Of a stretch of DNA of 64,000 nt, positions 9,024 through 19,087 are shown in pieces. The DNA comes from Sulfitobacter sp. F26169L (lineage in GTDB: Bacteria; Pseudomonadota; Alphaproteobacteria; Rhodobacterales; Rhodobacteraceae): assembly GCF_026410285.1 (NCBI RefSeq), contig NZ_JAPMLP010000003.1, positions 248,001 to 312,000 on the forward strand, written 5' to 3'. Position numbers and translations under genes: made by a program. Numbering within the stretch: position 1 is the stretch's first letter; every line of letters begins with the position of its first letter. Under the pieces are notes generated by a model. The model did not search any database and was not told where the DNA came from. It worked only from the letters and a program-made list of their open reading frames with translations.

Positions 9024-11594
9024 ATGCGTGACGCGGCTCCCCAGACAATCTACCTGTCCGACTATACCCCATACCCCTGGACAGTCGAAAGCGTCGAATT
9101 GCACTTTGCGCTGGACCCGCACGCCACCCGCGTGCGCAGTACCATCCGCTTTGCGCCGAATCCCGTGTACGTCGAAGATCCCGATGCCCCGCCCAGCACG
9201 ATGTTTCTTCACGGTGAAAACCTCAAGTTGATCTCGGCGCAGATCAACGGTGATCCCGTCAGAGCCGAAGTCACCAGCGAAGGGTTGACGACAGATGTGC
9301 CGGAGGGTGCTTTTACCTGGGAAGCCGAGGTCGAAATTGACCCGGCGGGAAACACTGCGCTTGAGGGACTTTATATGTCAAACGGCATGTATTGCACCCA
9401 ATGCGAGGCAGAGGGGTTTCGCAAAATCACCTACTACCCCGACCGCCCTGACGTGATGAGCGTTTTTACCGTGACAATCGAGGGGCCGCATCCTGTCTTG
9501 CTATCCAACGGCAATCCGTTGATCGCCTCCAAACACTCGGCCAAGTGGTATGATCCATGGCCAAAACCGGCCTATCTGTTTGCCCTTGTGGCCGGTGATC
9601 TGGTAGCCCATTCCGACCGTTTCACAACCCGCTCGGGGCGTGTTGTGGATTTGAACCTTTATGTGCGTGAAGGCGACGAGGGCAAATGCGCCTTCGGGAT
9701 GCAAGCCTTGAAGGACAGCATGAAATGGGACGAAGACGTTTACGGACGCGAGTATGATCTGGAACTTTTCAACATTGTCGCGGTGGATGATTTCAACATG
9801 GGCGCGATGGAGAACAAGGGTCTGAATATCTTCAACTCCTCTGCCGTGCTGGCCTCTCAGGCCACCTCCACCGACAGCAATTTCGAACGCATCGAAGCAA
9901 TCATCGCGCATGAGTACTTTCACAACTGGACCGGCAATCGCATCACCTGCCGCGACTGGTTCCAGCTGTGTCTCAAGGAGGGCTTGACCGTGTTCCGCGA
10001 CAGCCAGTTCACCGCCGATATGCGCGGCGAGGCGGTCAAGCGCATCAGCGATGTGATTGATCTGCGCGCCCGCCAGTTCCCCGAAGATCAAGGCCCGCTG
10101 GCCCACCCTGTGCGTCCCGAAAGCTTTCAGGAGATCAACAATTTCTACACCGCTACGATCTACGAAAAAGGGGCGGAAGTGATACGCATGCTTAAAACCC
10201 TTGTCGGGGATCAGGCCTACAGCGATGCAGTGACACTGTATTTCGATCGCCACGATGGTGATGCCGCCACGATAGAAGATTGGTTGAAGGTTTTCGAGGA
10301 TACCACAGGGCGCGATCTGACACAGTTCAAACGTTGGTATTCACAGGCCGGCACCCCGCGCCTCAAGGTCGAGGAAGACTGGGCCGAAGGCGCATTGACG
10401 CTGACATTCACGCAAAGCCTTGCCGCAACTTCTGCCACCCCCGCGCCGCAGCCGCAGGTCATTCCGCTGGCTGTCGGCCTGATCGGCCCTGACGGAGCCG
10501 AAGTTGCCGAAACCCGCGTGCTGGAAATGACAGAAACCAGCCAGAGCTTTAAATTCGACGGCTTATCAGAGCGGCCTGTCGCCTCTATCCTGCGCGGTTT
10601 CTCTGCGCCGGTTGTGCTGGAACAGCCGCTAACAGATGCCCAGCGCGCGCATCTACTGGCACACGACACCGATCCGTTTAACCGTTGGGAAGCGGGGGAG
10701 ACAATGGCGCGCAACACACTGCTTGCTATGATCCTCGAAGGGACGCGGCCCGATCCTGCTTATTTGCGCGGCTTACATGCCGTGGTGACCGATGGTACGC
10801 TGGACCCCGCCTTTCGTGCCATGATCCTGTCGTTACCACGCCCCTCTGATCTGGCCACTGCCCTGCACGATGCGGGTCATGTACCAGAGCCGGATATCAT
10901 CCACGCAGCCCTTGAAACCCTGCGCGACGCCATCGCGCGCGAACTATGCGATGTGTTGCCAGAGCTTTATGAGGACAACCTCGTCACGGAGCCCTACGCC
11001 CCAGATGCCATTCAATCGGGCAAGCGTGCGCTGGCGAATTCCGCGCTGAGCCTGCTCTCACGCAGCGATGATGGTAAACTGGCCCGAGAACAGTATGACG
11101 CTGCTGACAACATGACGCAGCAGCTTGCCGCGCTTGCCTGTCTCATCCGCGCTGGTCGCGGCGAGGCCGCGATCAAAGCGTTCGAGGAACAGTGGAAGAA
11201 CGACCGTCTGGTGATGGATAAGTGGTTCGGCCTTCAGGTAAATGAGGCTGATCCAGAAGATGCACACGAAGTTGCCGCCAACCTGACCAAACACCCCGAC
11301 TTCAATTGGAAAAACCCAAACCGCTTTCGCGCCGTGTTCAGCAGCCTTGCCATGCATCATGCCGGGTTCCATCATGCATCCGGCGCGGGCTACAAACTGC
11401 TGGCCGACTGGTTAATCAAACTTGATCCGGTAAATCCGCAAACCACCGCCCGAATGTGCAGCGCTTTCCAGACGTGGAAACGGTATGACCGGTCTCGACA
11501 GGAGTTGATGCGCGCACAGGTTGACCGGATACTGGCAACGCCAGACCTCAGCCGTGATACAACCGAGATGTTGACGCGGATTTCGAATGGGTAA
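9024..11594 (+). CDS. pepN: aminopeptidase N (M1 family)
   Basis: This is a zinc metallopeptidase of the M1 family that removes N-terminal residues from peptides in the cytoplasm. The exopeptidase motif GAMEN is at 260-264. The zinc site HEYFHNW gives His296, Glu297 and His300, with the third ligand Glu319 in LKEGL. The length of 856 residues fits the bacterial PepN type (about 870). The C-terminal half is the helical domain. It has its own 95-base upstream gap shared with a divergent small gene. Confidence 0.96.
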   Translation: MRDAAPQTIYLSDYTPYPWTVESVELHFALDPHATRVRSTIRFAPNPVYVEDPDAPPSTMFLHGENLKLISAQINGDPVRAEVTSEGLTTDVPEGAFTWEAEVEIDPAGNTALEGLYMSNGMYCTQCEAEGFRKITYYPDRPDVMSVFTVTIEGPHPVLLSNGNPLIASKHSAKWYDPWPKPAYLFALVAGDLVAHSDRFTTRSGRVVDLNLYVREGDEGKCAFGMQALKDSMKWDEDVYGREYDLELFNIVAVDDFNMGAMENKGLNIFNSSAVLASQATSTDSNFERIEAIIAHEYFHNWTGNRITCRDWFQLCLKEGLTVFRDSQFTADMRGEAVKRISDVIDLRARQFPEDQGPLAHPVRPESFQEINNFYTATIYEKGAEVIRMLKTLVGDQAYSDAVTLYFDRHDGDAATIEDWLKVFEDTTGRDLTQFKRWYSQAGTPRLKVEEDWAEGALTLTFTQSLAATSATPAPQPQVIPLAVGLIGPDGAEVAETRVLEMTETSQSFKFDGLSERPVASILRGFSAPVVLEQPLTDAQRAHLLAHDTDPFNRWEAGETMARNTLLAMILEGTRPDPAYLRGLHAVVTDGTLDPAFRAMILSLPRPSDLATALHDAGHVPEPDIIHAALETLRDAIARELCDVLPELYEDNLVTEPYAPDAIQSGKRALANSALSLLSRSDDGKLAREQYDAADNMTQQLAALACLIRAGRGEAAIKAFEEQWKNDRLVMDKWFGLQVNEADPEDAHEVAANLTKHPDFNWKNPNRFRAVFSSLAMHHAGFHHASGAGYKLLADWLIKLDPVNPQTTARMCSAFQTWKRYDRSRQELMRAQVDRILATPDLSRDTTEMLTRISNG

Positions 11595-11726
11595 TACAAC
11601 GGACCGCAGCGAAACCGCTTGCAAACCTGTGTGGGCTTGCGGAAATTAGGGTATGGTAACCCTAGCAATTTCAACGGTTCGCCGTTTACCCTGAACGGCG
11701 GGGGATTGTCTAACCGGAGAAGTTGA

Positions 11727-12257
11727 ATGCTCACCACCCTATTGCTCTGTAGCGCGGCTGTCGCGGCGTTTTTGCTGTATCGCCATTTTCAGCGTGGCGC
11801 GCATGTCGTGGGTGGTTTCATTGATGCCCCCCCCGCTGTGCGCACGGCTGCCAAGCGCCTCGGATTTCGCGCGCAACCCAACGTTCATTCAATCGTGAGC
11901 CTGCACAGTCCTGATTTGTGTGTCGCGGCTATGGCCGTTGCATTTGCCCGAATGGACGAAAACACAACACTCGCCGATGCGACCCTTGCTGCGTCCCTCA
12001 CGAAACATCTCCAGATTGACCCGTCTGAGGTGGATGACGCGATTATCCTTTCGGCATGGCTGGTTGATCAGGGCGGCGGCCCGACATCCGCGTTCGAGCG
12101 GCTCACCAAGCGGCTGAAGCAATTGGACCACGGCCCCTACTTCAGCAAGATGATGAGCGTGCTGGGAGATGTCACCGCGGCAGGCACACGCGGAATGCCC
12201 AGCGCGCCGCAAGCGGATGCAATGGGGGCTCTTGCCCGTATCTTCCGCACGGCATGA
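11727..12257 (+). CDS. membrane-anchored helical protein, unknown
   Basis: This 176-residue protein starts with a hydrophobic segment (residues 2-18, LTTLLLCSAAVAAFLLY) followed by a mostly helical domain with the stretch DLCVAAMAVAFARMDENTTL. The helical pattern with acidic positions recalls TerB-like domains, but this is only an impression. The ATG follows CCGGAGAAGTTGA, a good ribosome binding site. The stop overlaps the start of the next gene as ATGA, so the two are probably translationally coupled. Confidence 0.7.
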   Translation: MLTTLLLCSAAVAAFLLYRHFQRGAHVVGGFIDAPPAVRTAAKRLGFRAQPNVHSIVSLHSPDLCVAAMAVAFARMDENTTLADATLAASLTKHLQIDPSEVDDAIILSAWLVDQGGGPTSAFERLTKRLKQLDHGPYFSKMMSVLGDVTAAGTRGMPSAPQADAMGALARIFRTA

Positions 12258-12688
12258 GTCTGCCTTACCACTATCAAAGCAACGGGCGGCGCCGCGCAAC
12301 TACAATCACGGTGGCAATCGTCTGGGCGATGCTGGCGCTGGCGTTTCTCCTACTGGACGCCGCGCCATTGGTGCTTCTGTTTATCTTCTTATTCACCCTG
12401 CCGGCACTCTACGATCTAGTGGCTGATCCTGTTTCTACGCTGTTCCTAGATGATACGCATCTGCGTTGGAAAACCCCGCGACAGCGGGCCGACATACCCG
12501 TGACCGAGATTGATCACCTGCGGTTTGACACCCGCCTTGATATGTCCGTGCGCCTTACAATAGTGCGCCCTTCCGGTGTGAAAATCCGCATTCCGTTTGC
12601 CGCAACGCCGCCGCACCTTACGTTTGAATCCGCCGCAAGACAGGCAGGCATCAAAACCGAGCGGCACCATTTTTCATTGATGGGTTAA
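12254..12688 (+). CDS. two-helix membrane protein with soluble C-terminal domain
   Basis: This encodes 144 residues, with two adjacent membrane helices (about 18-58) and a C-terminal beta-rich part (LFLDDTHLRWKTPRQ, IPVTEIDHLRFDTR) that resembles the small membrane-tethered PH-like domains seen in other bacteria. It overlaps the preceding gene by four bases and probably forms an operon with it. No specific function can be given. Confidence 0.68.
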   Translation: MSLPYHYQSNGRRRATTITVAIVWAMLALAFLLLDAAPLVLLFIFLFTLPALYDLVADPVSTLFLDDTHLRWKTPRQRADIPVTEIDHLRFDTRLDMSVRLTIVRPSGVKIRIPFAATPPHLTFESAARQAGIKTERHHFSLMG

Positions 12689-12698
12689 TACTGTCGCA

Positions 12699-13460
12699 TC
12701 ACGGACGCGCTTTTGGCCGCGTGGCATTGGGCAGCTTACAGTAGGTCTGGCTTTTCAGCCATGCCGCCATATTGCCGCGTTTTTTCTCATTGCGCATCGG
12801 TCCCCAGTCTGCCGATACCCCGCGCCATTTGATATCGCGCCCGTGTATAACGCCGTCACGCCCAACCGTATGGGTCATTATACGAATGCCGCAGCTAAGG
12901 TTGGCCGCACCGCTTTTCAACGCCTCTCCGGTGCCTGCGGCGCATTTATATCCGCGCGCTGTTGCAGGCAAAATCTGGAGCAGCCCGTACCATCTGCCGC
13001 CGCCGCCCACTGCCCACGGTTTATACGTGCTTTCGTATTTCGCCAGTGCTGACATATAGCCCACCCAAAAGGCCCGCCGCATTGCATCGCTGTTTGTGGG
13101 ATAAGCCGGACACCAATCGGTAATGTCACGCGGCACCATCTCCACCAGCGGGCTGCCGTGATCCTTCAGCGCAGACAGCGCGGCCCGTGTCCACAATGTA
13201 TTGCCCTGCATATGCTGCCAGCGTGTACGCGGCACATGCGTCGGGCGCGCAGGCGGGCGGATCGTGTAAGTCTCGCCATCCAGAATTGCGGCATCCTGCG
13301 CCGCGGTAACTTCGATGGCCCCATCCGGTTTCAGTGTAATATCCGCCTCTTGGGCAATCGCCGCACTATGGCCCAGCATTATCATACAGGCCACACCGCA
13401 CAACAGCTTGGACACCGCGTTGCCGTGCACAATAGCTGGATGGGAGATCTTGCGTTTCAT
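12699..13460 (-). CDS. exported transglycosylase SLT-like protein
   Basis: This is a 253-residue protein with a long N-terminal region ending in a signal peptide (hydrophobic about 17-36, AIAQ|EA). The C-terminal half has the lysozyme-like soluble lytic transglycosylase pattern: ALAKYESTYKPWAVG, with Glu as the likely catalytic acid, then GRWYGLLQILPATARGY and a late ANLSCGIRIM. This predicts cleavage of peptidoglycan glycan strands in the periplasm. The family is clear from motifs; the specific enzyme type is not. Confidence 0.82.
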   Translation of the reverse strand: MKRKISHPAIVHGNAVSKLLCGVACMIMLGHSAAIAQEADITLKPDGAIEVTAAQDAAILDGETYTIRPPARPTHVPRTRWQHMQGNTLWTRAALSALKDHGSPLVEMVPRDITDWCPAYPTNSDAMRRAFWVGYMSALAKYESTYKPWAVGGGGRWYGLLQILPATARGYKCAAGTGEALKSGAANLSCGIRIMTHTVGRDGVIHGRDIKWRGVSADWGPMRNEKKRGNMAAWLKSQTYCKLPNATRPKARP

Positions 13461-13537
13461 GCTGCGCAGTATGATCCGCGAAAAACGCTTCTGACAAGTA
13501 TTATACGCACGTGCCCCTGCCCAATTATCCGCTTCCA

Positions 13538-13592
13538 GGCAACACTTTCGGCGTTTCGCAACAATCCGCCCGAACCACGCAACAATCCGCCC
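13538..13592. repeat. tandem 15-bp direct repeats in a divergent gap
   Basis: CGCAACAATCCGCCC occurs identically at 13557-13571 and 13578-13592 (period 21), and a degenerate third copy begins at about 13538 (GGCAACACTTTCGGC). The repeats sit in the 263-base gap between the transglycosylase-like gene and the unrecognised 470-residue gene. The two-helical-turn spacing fits a protein binding site. Confidence 0.5.
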
Positions 13593-13723
13593 AATTTCTC
13601 AGGTGATCTCTATCGCCCGCCCAGCGAAATTCGCGACATCACCCTGCCAAAGCCACTTTCGCGCCCCATTGATCGGGGATGTTCGGACAAGACAATCTTC
13701 GGCATTTAACATTAGGTGACAGC

Positions 13724-15136
13724 ATGACGCAAATGGCCTCCCTGCTTCGCAAACTGAAAGGCATTAGCCCCAGTGTGCAACGCGCCGACATTGCCGATGA
13801 CGGCAGCAAACGCGCAGATGCTCAAACGGCTGCCGGCGTAAACTCAACCACACCCGCCAAACCTTCGCCGTTTCGCAAACGCAACAGTCCACCTGCCGCA
13901 AAGAAGCTATGCACAGAGACCGTGCAAGAAGACGCGCCCGTCCGCAAAAAGAACTCGCGGCAATCAGATACTACAGCCAGAATTCTGAACAGTCTAAGCA
14001 TCCCCTGCCCCGATCCGACGCTGGAGGAGCGCACCCGCGACGCGCACCAGAACCACGCATTGCGGCTGGTGCGGCAGGAGGACTGGGAAAAGTTGTCAGG
14101 ATTGATTAATGAGGCAGACCGCAACAATACCATGACTCCGGGCGGGATGAGCGTGGCAGAGCTGCTGGCGTTCGGCGCCCGTGCCGATGTCGTAATGGCA
14201 GCAGAACACGCTTTACTCGACAGCGTACCCGAACACGATGCACCCCTGATGCGTGGCATCGAAGCGTTAGAGTTTGTGCTGGCCGAATACCCCGACGATT
14301 ACATCATCGGCTGTATCGTCGCCCATGCACACATGGATATGGCTTGGGCGTGGCGCGGCATTGGCTGGGATGTAGAAATTGCCCCCCGGAATCGTGAAGC
14401 ATTTGATGCTCATTTTGCCCGCGCCCGCGACATTGTGAAATCGCTGCGCAACGCGCCAAAGGATTCGGCACTGTTGGCCAGTACGTCCTGCGCTCTGTTA
14501 CGCGGTGATAATATCAGCACAAAATCCATCGCTGACCGTTACGAAGCGTTGATTAATCTTAACCCAGAAAACACCAGCCCCTTGCGTGCTCTTGGCACAC
14601 ATATGCTACCGCGTTGGTATGGAACTTATCAGGAGCTTGAGCTTGAGGCCCGTCGCACAGCCGCGCGTACGCAACAGATATGGGGAGCGGGTGGTTATAC
14701 GTGGGTGATGTTTGACGCAATCAGCGTTGATGACGAAGCCTGTGCGCGTCTTGATCTGCCATTCTTCATGGAAGGTCTGCACGATATCGTCATGCGCCGC
14801 CCCGACCCGCATACTGTGAATCTGCTGGCGGCATATTGTGCTAATACCATGGGGCAGGCCTATTCCGGCAATGACGCCGCCGATCATATCCGCGCCCAGA
14901 TTGCGGCCTGTGCCAGATGGATCGTACGCGAACACCTGACCGAGTTGCACCCGATGATCTGGGCACACGCGGCGCAGGGATTTGTGAACAACTTGCGTGT
15001 TTCCTCTGCCTCACGATTTGCGGCGGCGGGTCAGGATGATGCCCTGCGCATTATTGCAGGTTTATTCAAACGCGAAATCGCGGAAGGCAAACGCATAATC
15101 TTCACCGATGAAGGCCCAATCGCGACCGCTGTGTAA
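13724..15136 (+). CDS. unrecognised 470-residue cytosolic protein
   Basis: I do not recognise this family. The start at 13724 is chosen because AGGTGAC precedes it. Residues 1-95 are low in hydrophobicity and rich in Lys, Pro, Ala and Ser (probably disordered); about 100-470 is Ala-rich and helical, with repeat-like spacing that could be a TPR-type solenoid. Conserved-looking stretches are HAHMDMAWAWRGIGWD (about 218) and GTHMLPRWYGTYQELE (about 310). No signal peptide or membrane helix is visible. It is a single gene between a divergent transglycosylase and an acyl-CoA synthetase. Confidence 0.75.
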   Translation: MTQMASLLRKLKGISPSVQRADIADDGSKRADAQTAAGVNSTTPAKPSPFRKRNSPPAAKKLCTETVQEDAPVRKKNSRQSDTTARILNSLSIPCPDPTLEERTRDAHQNHALRLVRQEDWEKLSGLINEADRNNTMTPGGMSVAELLAFGARADVVMAAEHALLDSVPEHDAPLMRGIEALEFVLAEYPDDYIIGCIVAHAHMDMAWAWRGIGWDVEIAPRNREAFDAHFARARDIVKSLRNAPKDSALLASTSCALLRGDNISTKSIADRYEALINLNPENTSPLRALGTHMLPRWYGTYQELELEARRTAARTQQIWGAGGYTWVMFDAISVDDEACARLDLPFFMEGLHDIVMRRPDPHTVNLLAAYCANTMGQAYSGNDAADHIRAQIAACARWIVREHLTELHPMIWAHAAQGFVNNLRVSSASRFAAAGQDDALRIIAGLFKREIAEGKRIIFTDEGPIATAV

Positions 15137-15202
15137 CGGAGCACCGTCAGTCTGGACACGCTGTTCACCTCTGCCTAAGCTGCGGTTCAGGGAGAGAATA
15201 TA

Positions 15203-16753
15203 ATGACATATCACACAGCCGCCGCAGACATCGCGCTGCGCGACCAATCCATTACAGAACGGGTTTTCGAGAATCTCGTCACCCGCCCCGATGAGGTGGT
15301 GCTGACCGATGGCACAACAGGCGTGGGCATGACCGCAGCCGAGTTTATGGCCCAGGTGAAAGCCCTTGCAGGCGGGTTAACCGCACGCGGACTGGGGGCG
15401 GGAAAAACCGTTGCGTTGATGTCGCCGAACAACCCGCATTACTGCGTTGTGTTTCATGCAGTCGCTTGGGCTGGCGGCACAATTACAACCATCAACCCAA
15501 CCTACACCGCCTCCGAAGTTGCGCACCAGTTGCGTGACAGCGCCGCAGATGTTCTGATCACTATCCCGATGTTTTTGGAAACCGCCCACGCCGCTGCCAA
15601 AGATGCAGCAGGGCAGCCCGTGGTGGTGATGGGTGAAGCTAGCGATAATGCCGAACCGCTTTCGGCGTTTTATGGCACCCCGATCGAACAGCAGGTGCCG
15701 GTCGATCTGGACGAACACTCCGTCGTGTTGCCCTATTCCTCGGGGACCACCGGAATGCCGAAGGGTGTTCGTCTGTCTCACCGCAATCTGGTGGTGAACG
15801 TCGATCAGATTATTGCGGGTGGTGATGTGCGTCCGGGAGAGGTTGCCGCGGCGTTTTTGCCGTTTTTCCATATTTACGGGATGAACGTTCTGATGAACGT
15901 CCACCTTGCGGCAGGTGGTGCGCTCGTCACGATGCCCCGCTTTGATCTGGAGCTGTTTTTGCAGATCAGTCAGGATTACAAGGCACGCCGCATGTGGATC
16001 GTACCGCCTGTAGCGCTGGCACTGGCCAAACATCCGGCGGTGGATAATTACGATCTGTCCTCGATAGAGCAGATATTCTCGGGCGCGGCCCCCTTGGGCG
16101 CCGAGGTTTCTGACGCAGTTGCAAAGCGGATCGATTGTTTGTCTGTTCAAGGCTTCGGCATGACAGAACTTTCGCCTGTCTCCCACACCACCCCGCTGGG
16201 CAAGCCGAAATCTGGTTCCTCCGGCGTGGCTCTGCCCAATACGCAGTGCCGTATTGTCGATCCCGAAACCGGAGAAGACCTGCCCGCCGGGAAAGAGGGC
16301 GAATTGTGGATTAAAGGCCCGCAGGTGATGAAAGGCTATCTGAACAACGAGAAAGCCACCGCCGAAACTCTGACGCCTGACGGATGGCTCAAAACCGGTG
16401 ACATCGCATATATCGACGATGAAGGCTATATGTTCATCGTGGACCGACTGAAAGAGCTGATAAAATTCAAGGGGTTTCAGGTCGCCCCTGCGGAATTGGA
16501 AGCGACGCTGGTAACACATGACGGCATCATCGACGCCGCCGTCATTGGCGTACCAGATGACGAAGCAGGCGAAGTTCCTATCGCTTTTGTCGTGGCGACA
16601 GATCCCCACCCGTCAGAAGATGAAATCAAGGCACATTTGGCCAAAACGCTGTCATCTTACAAACAGATCCACCGCGTGAATTTTGTGGAAGAGATACCCA
16701 AATCTGCGTCCGGCAAAATTCTACGCCGTGTACTGAAAGCACAGATCGCCTAA
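15203..16753 (+). CDS. AMP-dependent acyl-CoA synthetase, 4-coumarate-CoA ligase type
   Basis: This is a member of the ANL superfamily, which activates a carboxylic acid with ATP and transfers it to CoA. The 516-residue protein has the P-loop SSGTTGMPKGV at 179-189, the YGMTE-like GFGMTELSP segment near 325, the hinge DRLKELIKFKG near 420 and the C-terminal catalytic lysine (about 505) in SASGKILRR. A GGGAGAG ribosome binding site precedes the ATG. Its similarity to 4-coumarate ligases suggests an aromatic or medium-chain acid, but the substrate is not determined. Confidence 0.9.
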   Translation: MTYHTAAADIALRDQSITERVFENLVTRPDEVVLTDGTTGVGMTAAEFMAQVKALAGGLTARGLGAGKTVALMSPNNPHYCVVFHAVAWAGGTITTINPTYTASEVAHQLRDSAADVLITIPMFLETAHAAAKDAAGQPVVVMGEASDNAEPLSAFYGTPIEQQVPVDLDEHSVVLPYSSGTTGMPKGVRLSHRNLVVNVDQIIAGGDVRPGEVAAAFLPFFHIYGMNVLMNVHLAAGGALVTMPRFDLELFLQISQDYKARRMWIVPPVALALAKHPAVDNYDLSSIEQIFSGAAPLGAEVSDAVAKRIDCLSVQGFGMTELSPVSHTTPLGKPKSGSSGVALPNTQCRIVDPETGEDLPAGKEGELWIKGPQVMKGYLNNEKATAETLTPDGWLKTGDIAYIDDEGYMFIVDRLKELIKFKGFQVAPAELEATLVTHDGIIDAAVIGVPDDEAGEVPIAFVVATDPHPSEDEIKAHLAKTLSSYKQIHRVNFVEEIPKSASGKILRRVLKAQIA

Positions 16754-16924
16754 ACCGGTATCATCGCGACAAGCCCCGACTTTGGCTTGCCGCTTCTAAC
16801 TGCCAGCCAGACACTGTTGATTGATACATATCAATGCTGCGGTGAATTAATCGTGAGATACTCACAGAAACAATCGGCGACAATAGGTCCGCCATGTCCC
16901 AACCCAAGCGGAGTTTCAGTACCG

Positions 16925-17338
16925 ATGACGATTATCAAACCTCTCGCCCCGTTTTTCGGCATCGCGTTGCTCGGGGCCTGTGTCGCAGGCCTTATGCCGC
17001 AAAACGCCAGCGTTCAGCGTGGCAAGGTTATTTATGCCAAAGAGTGTTCACATTGCCATAGCCCGACGGGCGACGGCGCGGGTGCTGCATCGCTGGGCCT
17101 CGGTGTTGCGCCGCCCGATGTGACGGGTCTCACTGCGCGCAATGATGGCGTTTTCCCGCGCGAATTTGTGCATCGCTTTGTGCTTGGTACTCTTGAGAAA
17201 GAAGATCCTGACGCCGCAATGCCAGAGTTTGGAAAAGTTGGTTTGCAACATGCCTCTGCCGATGGCACCCCCGCTGGCGAAGTATCGACAGCTGATATGA
17301 TTGCCCTGCTGGATTACGTCGAGACAATACAGAAATAG
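16925..17338 (+). CDS. cytochrome c family lipoprotein
   Basis: This is a 137-residue exported protein. Its N-terminus has a lipobox-like signal (GIALLGAC, Cys at about 18) and the heme-attachment motif CSHCH near residue 43. The axial methionine is probably in DAAMPEFG. This is the pattern of small class I cytochromes c anchored in the membrane by a lipid. The start at 16925 is chosen because it places the hydrophobic signal at the N-terminus; an upstream in-frame start would add an unlikely leader. The electron partner is unknown. Confidence 0.82.
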   Translation: MTIIKPLAPFFGIALLGACVAGLMPQNASVQRGKVIYAKECSHCHSPTGDGAGAASLGLGVAPPDVTGLTARNDGVFPREFVHRFVLGTLEKEDPDAAMPEFGKVGLQHASADGTPAGEVSTADMIALLDYVETIQK

Positions 17339-17506
17339 CAGACCAATCGGGTAACGCGCAAATCAAAAGATTATGCGCACCGGAACAAGCTCAAATGACC
17401 TCTCGGTCAGAGCGCGCGATGATCAATTCAGGCGTCAACCCCCTCTTGCAGCACCTTCGCCGCACCGCTAAACCCGTGCCAACAACCATAGACAAGGTGC
17501 TTTCCC

Positions 17507-19018
17507 ATGCTCGACCTCACCTACGACACGCCAAAAGTCCGCACTATTGCGGGGGCCAAGCAGGATTGGGAGCTGGTGATCGGCATGGAGGTCCACGCGC
17601 AGGTGTCCTCGCAGTCAAAACTTTTCTCGGCGGCCTCGACCAAATTCGGGGCCGAACCGAACAGCAATGTCGCCTTTGTGGATGCGGCAATGCCGGGTAT
17701 GTTGCCTACCATCAACGAATTCTGCGTCGAACAGGCCGTGCGCACAGGTCTTGGCCTGAAAGCAAAAATCAACCTCTGGTCGGCGTTTGACCGCAAAAAC
17801 TATTTCTATCCCGATTTGCCCCAAGGCTATCAGATCAGCCAGCTCTACCACCCCATCGTCGGCGAGGGTGAAGTGCTGGTTGAGATGGGCGATGGCACGG
17901 CAAGGCTTGTCGGGGTTGAACGTATCCACCTTGAACAGGACGCGGGTAAATCCATCCACGATATGGACCCGAACATGTCTTTTGTGGACCTTAACCGCAC
18001 AGGCGTTGCCCTGATGGAGATTGTCAGCCGCCCCGACATTCGCGGGCCCGAAGAGGCGGCGGCCTACCTTGGCAAACTGCGCCAGATCCTGCGCTATCTT
18101 GGCACCTGTAACGGTGACATGCAGTCAGGTGCCATGCGTGCGGATGTGAACGTATCTATCTGCGCCCCTGGCCAGTACGAAAAATACGCAGCCACAGGTG
18201 ATTTTTCGCACCTTGGCACCCGTTGCGAGATCAAGAACATGAACTCCATGCGCTTTATCCAACAAGCGATTGAAGTAGAAGCAAAACGCCAGATTGCGAT
18301 TGTTGAATCCGGCGGTGAAGTCGTGCAGGAAACCCGCCTGTTTGATCCGGACAAGCAGGAGACACGCTCCATGCGCTCCAAAGAAGAGGCACATGATTAC
18401 CGTTACTTCCCCGACCCCGATCTGCTGCCGCTGGTGATTGAGCAAGATTGGGTTGACCAGATCAATGCCACCCTGCCCGAGCTGCCCGACGCCAAGAAGG
18501 CCCGCTTCATCAACGATTTCGGCCTGTCCGATTACGATGCCTCCGTGCTGACGGCTGATCTGGATTCCTCCAGCTATTTCGAGGAAACAGCAAAAGGGCG
18601 CGATGGCAAAATGGCAGCCAACTGGGTGATCAACGAACTGTTCGGCCGTTTGAAGAAAGACGAAAAAGATATTTCGGACAGCCCCGTTCCCCCTGCGCTG
18701 CTAGGCGGAATCATTGATCTGATCGCATCAGGTGCAATCAGCGGAAAAATCGCGAAAGACGTGTTCGAAATCACCTACACCACCGGCCGCGACCCCGCCG
18801 AGGTGGTGGAAACCGAAGGTTTGAAACAGGTCACTGACACGGGCGCAATCGAAGCTGCGGTAGATGAAATCATTGCCGCCAACCCTGATCAGGTTGCAAA
18901 AGCGCGCGAGAACCCGAAGCTTGCAGGTTGGTTTGTGGGTCAGGTGATGAAAGCAACGGGCGGCAAAGCCAACCCCAAGGTTGTGAACGAGATGGTCGCA
19001 GCCAAGCTGAACGGTTGA
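17507..19018 (+). CDS. gatB: Asp-tRNA(Asn)/Glu-tRNA(Gln) amidotransferase subunit B
   Basis: GatB is the tRNA-binding and kinase-type subunit of the GatCAB enzyme, which converts misacylated Glu-tRNA(Gln) or Asp-tRNA(Asn) to the correct product in the cytosol. The protein has 503 residues, as expected. Hallmark stretches are [18 protein letters not shown] near residue 24, the [18 protein letters not shown] block near 90 (here [14 protein letters not shown]) and the C-terminal YqeY-like domain. AAGGTG precedes the ATG. gatA and gatC are not in the window. Confidence 0.97.
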   Translation: MLDLTYDTPKVRTIAGAKQDWELVIGMEVHAQVSSQSKLFSAASTKFGAEPNSNVAFVDAAMPGMLPTINEFCVEQAVRTGLGLKAKINLWSAFDRKNYFYPDLPQGYQISQLYHPIVGEGEVLVEMGDGTARLVGVERIHLEQDAGKSIHDMDPNMSFVDLNRTGVALMEIVSRPDIRGPEEAAAYLGKLRQILRYLGTCNGDMQSGAMRADVNVSICAPGQYEKYAATGDFSHLGTRCEIKNMNSMRFIQQAIEVEAKRQIAIVESGGEVVQETRLFDPDKQETRSMRSKEEAHDYRYFPDPDLLPLVIEQDWVDQINATLPELPDAKKARFINDFGLSDYDASVLTADLDSSSYFEETAKGRDGKMAANWVINELFGRLKKDEKDISDSPVPPALLGGIIDLIASGAISGKIAKDVFEITYTTGRDPAEVVETEGLKQVTDTGAIEAAVDEIIAANPDQVAKARENPKLAGWFVGQVMKATGGKANPKVVNEMVAAKLNG

Positions 19019-19087
19019 AGCATAACTGCGGATACTGCGGCGGTTGCGCCCCACAAGGCGCACCCCCGTAATTTGCAGGAGACTGAA

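Noticed and set aside
16891-16960. Alternative short frame starting at an ATG just upstream of the cytochrome c gene
   Set aside because: It begins plausibly but runs into unrelated codons across the cytochrome signal peptide in another frame and gives no recognisable protein.
17395-17790. Open frame of 131 codons before gatB
   Set aside because: It overlaps the true gatB start in another frame, has no ribosome binding site and its product has no recognisable features.
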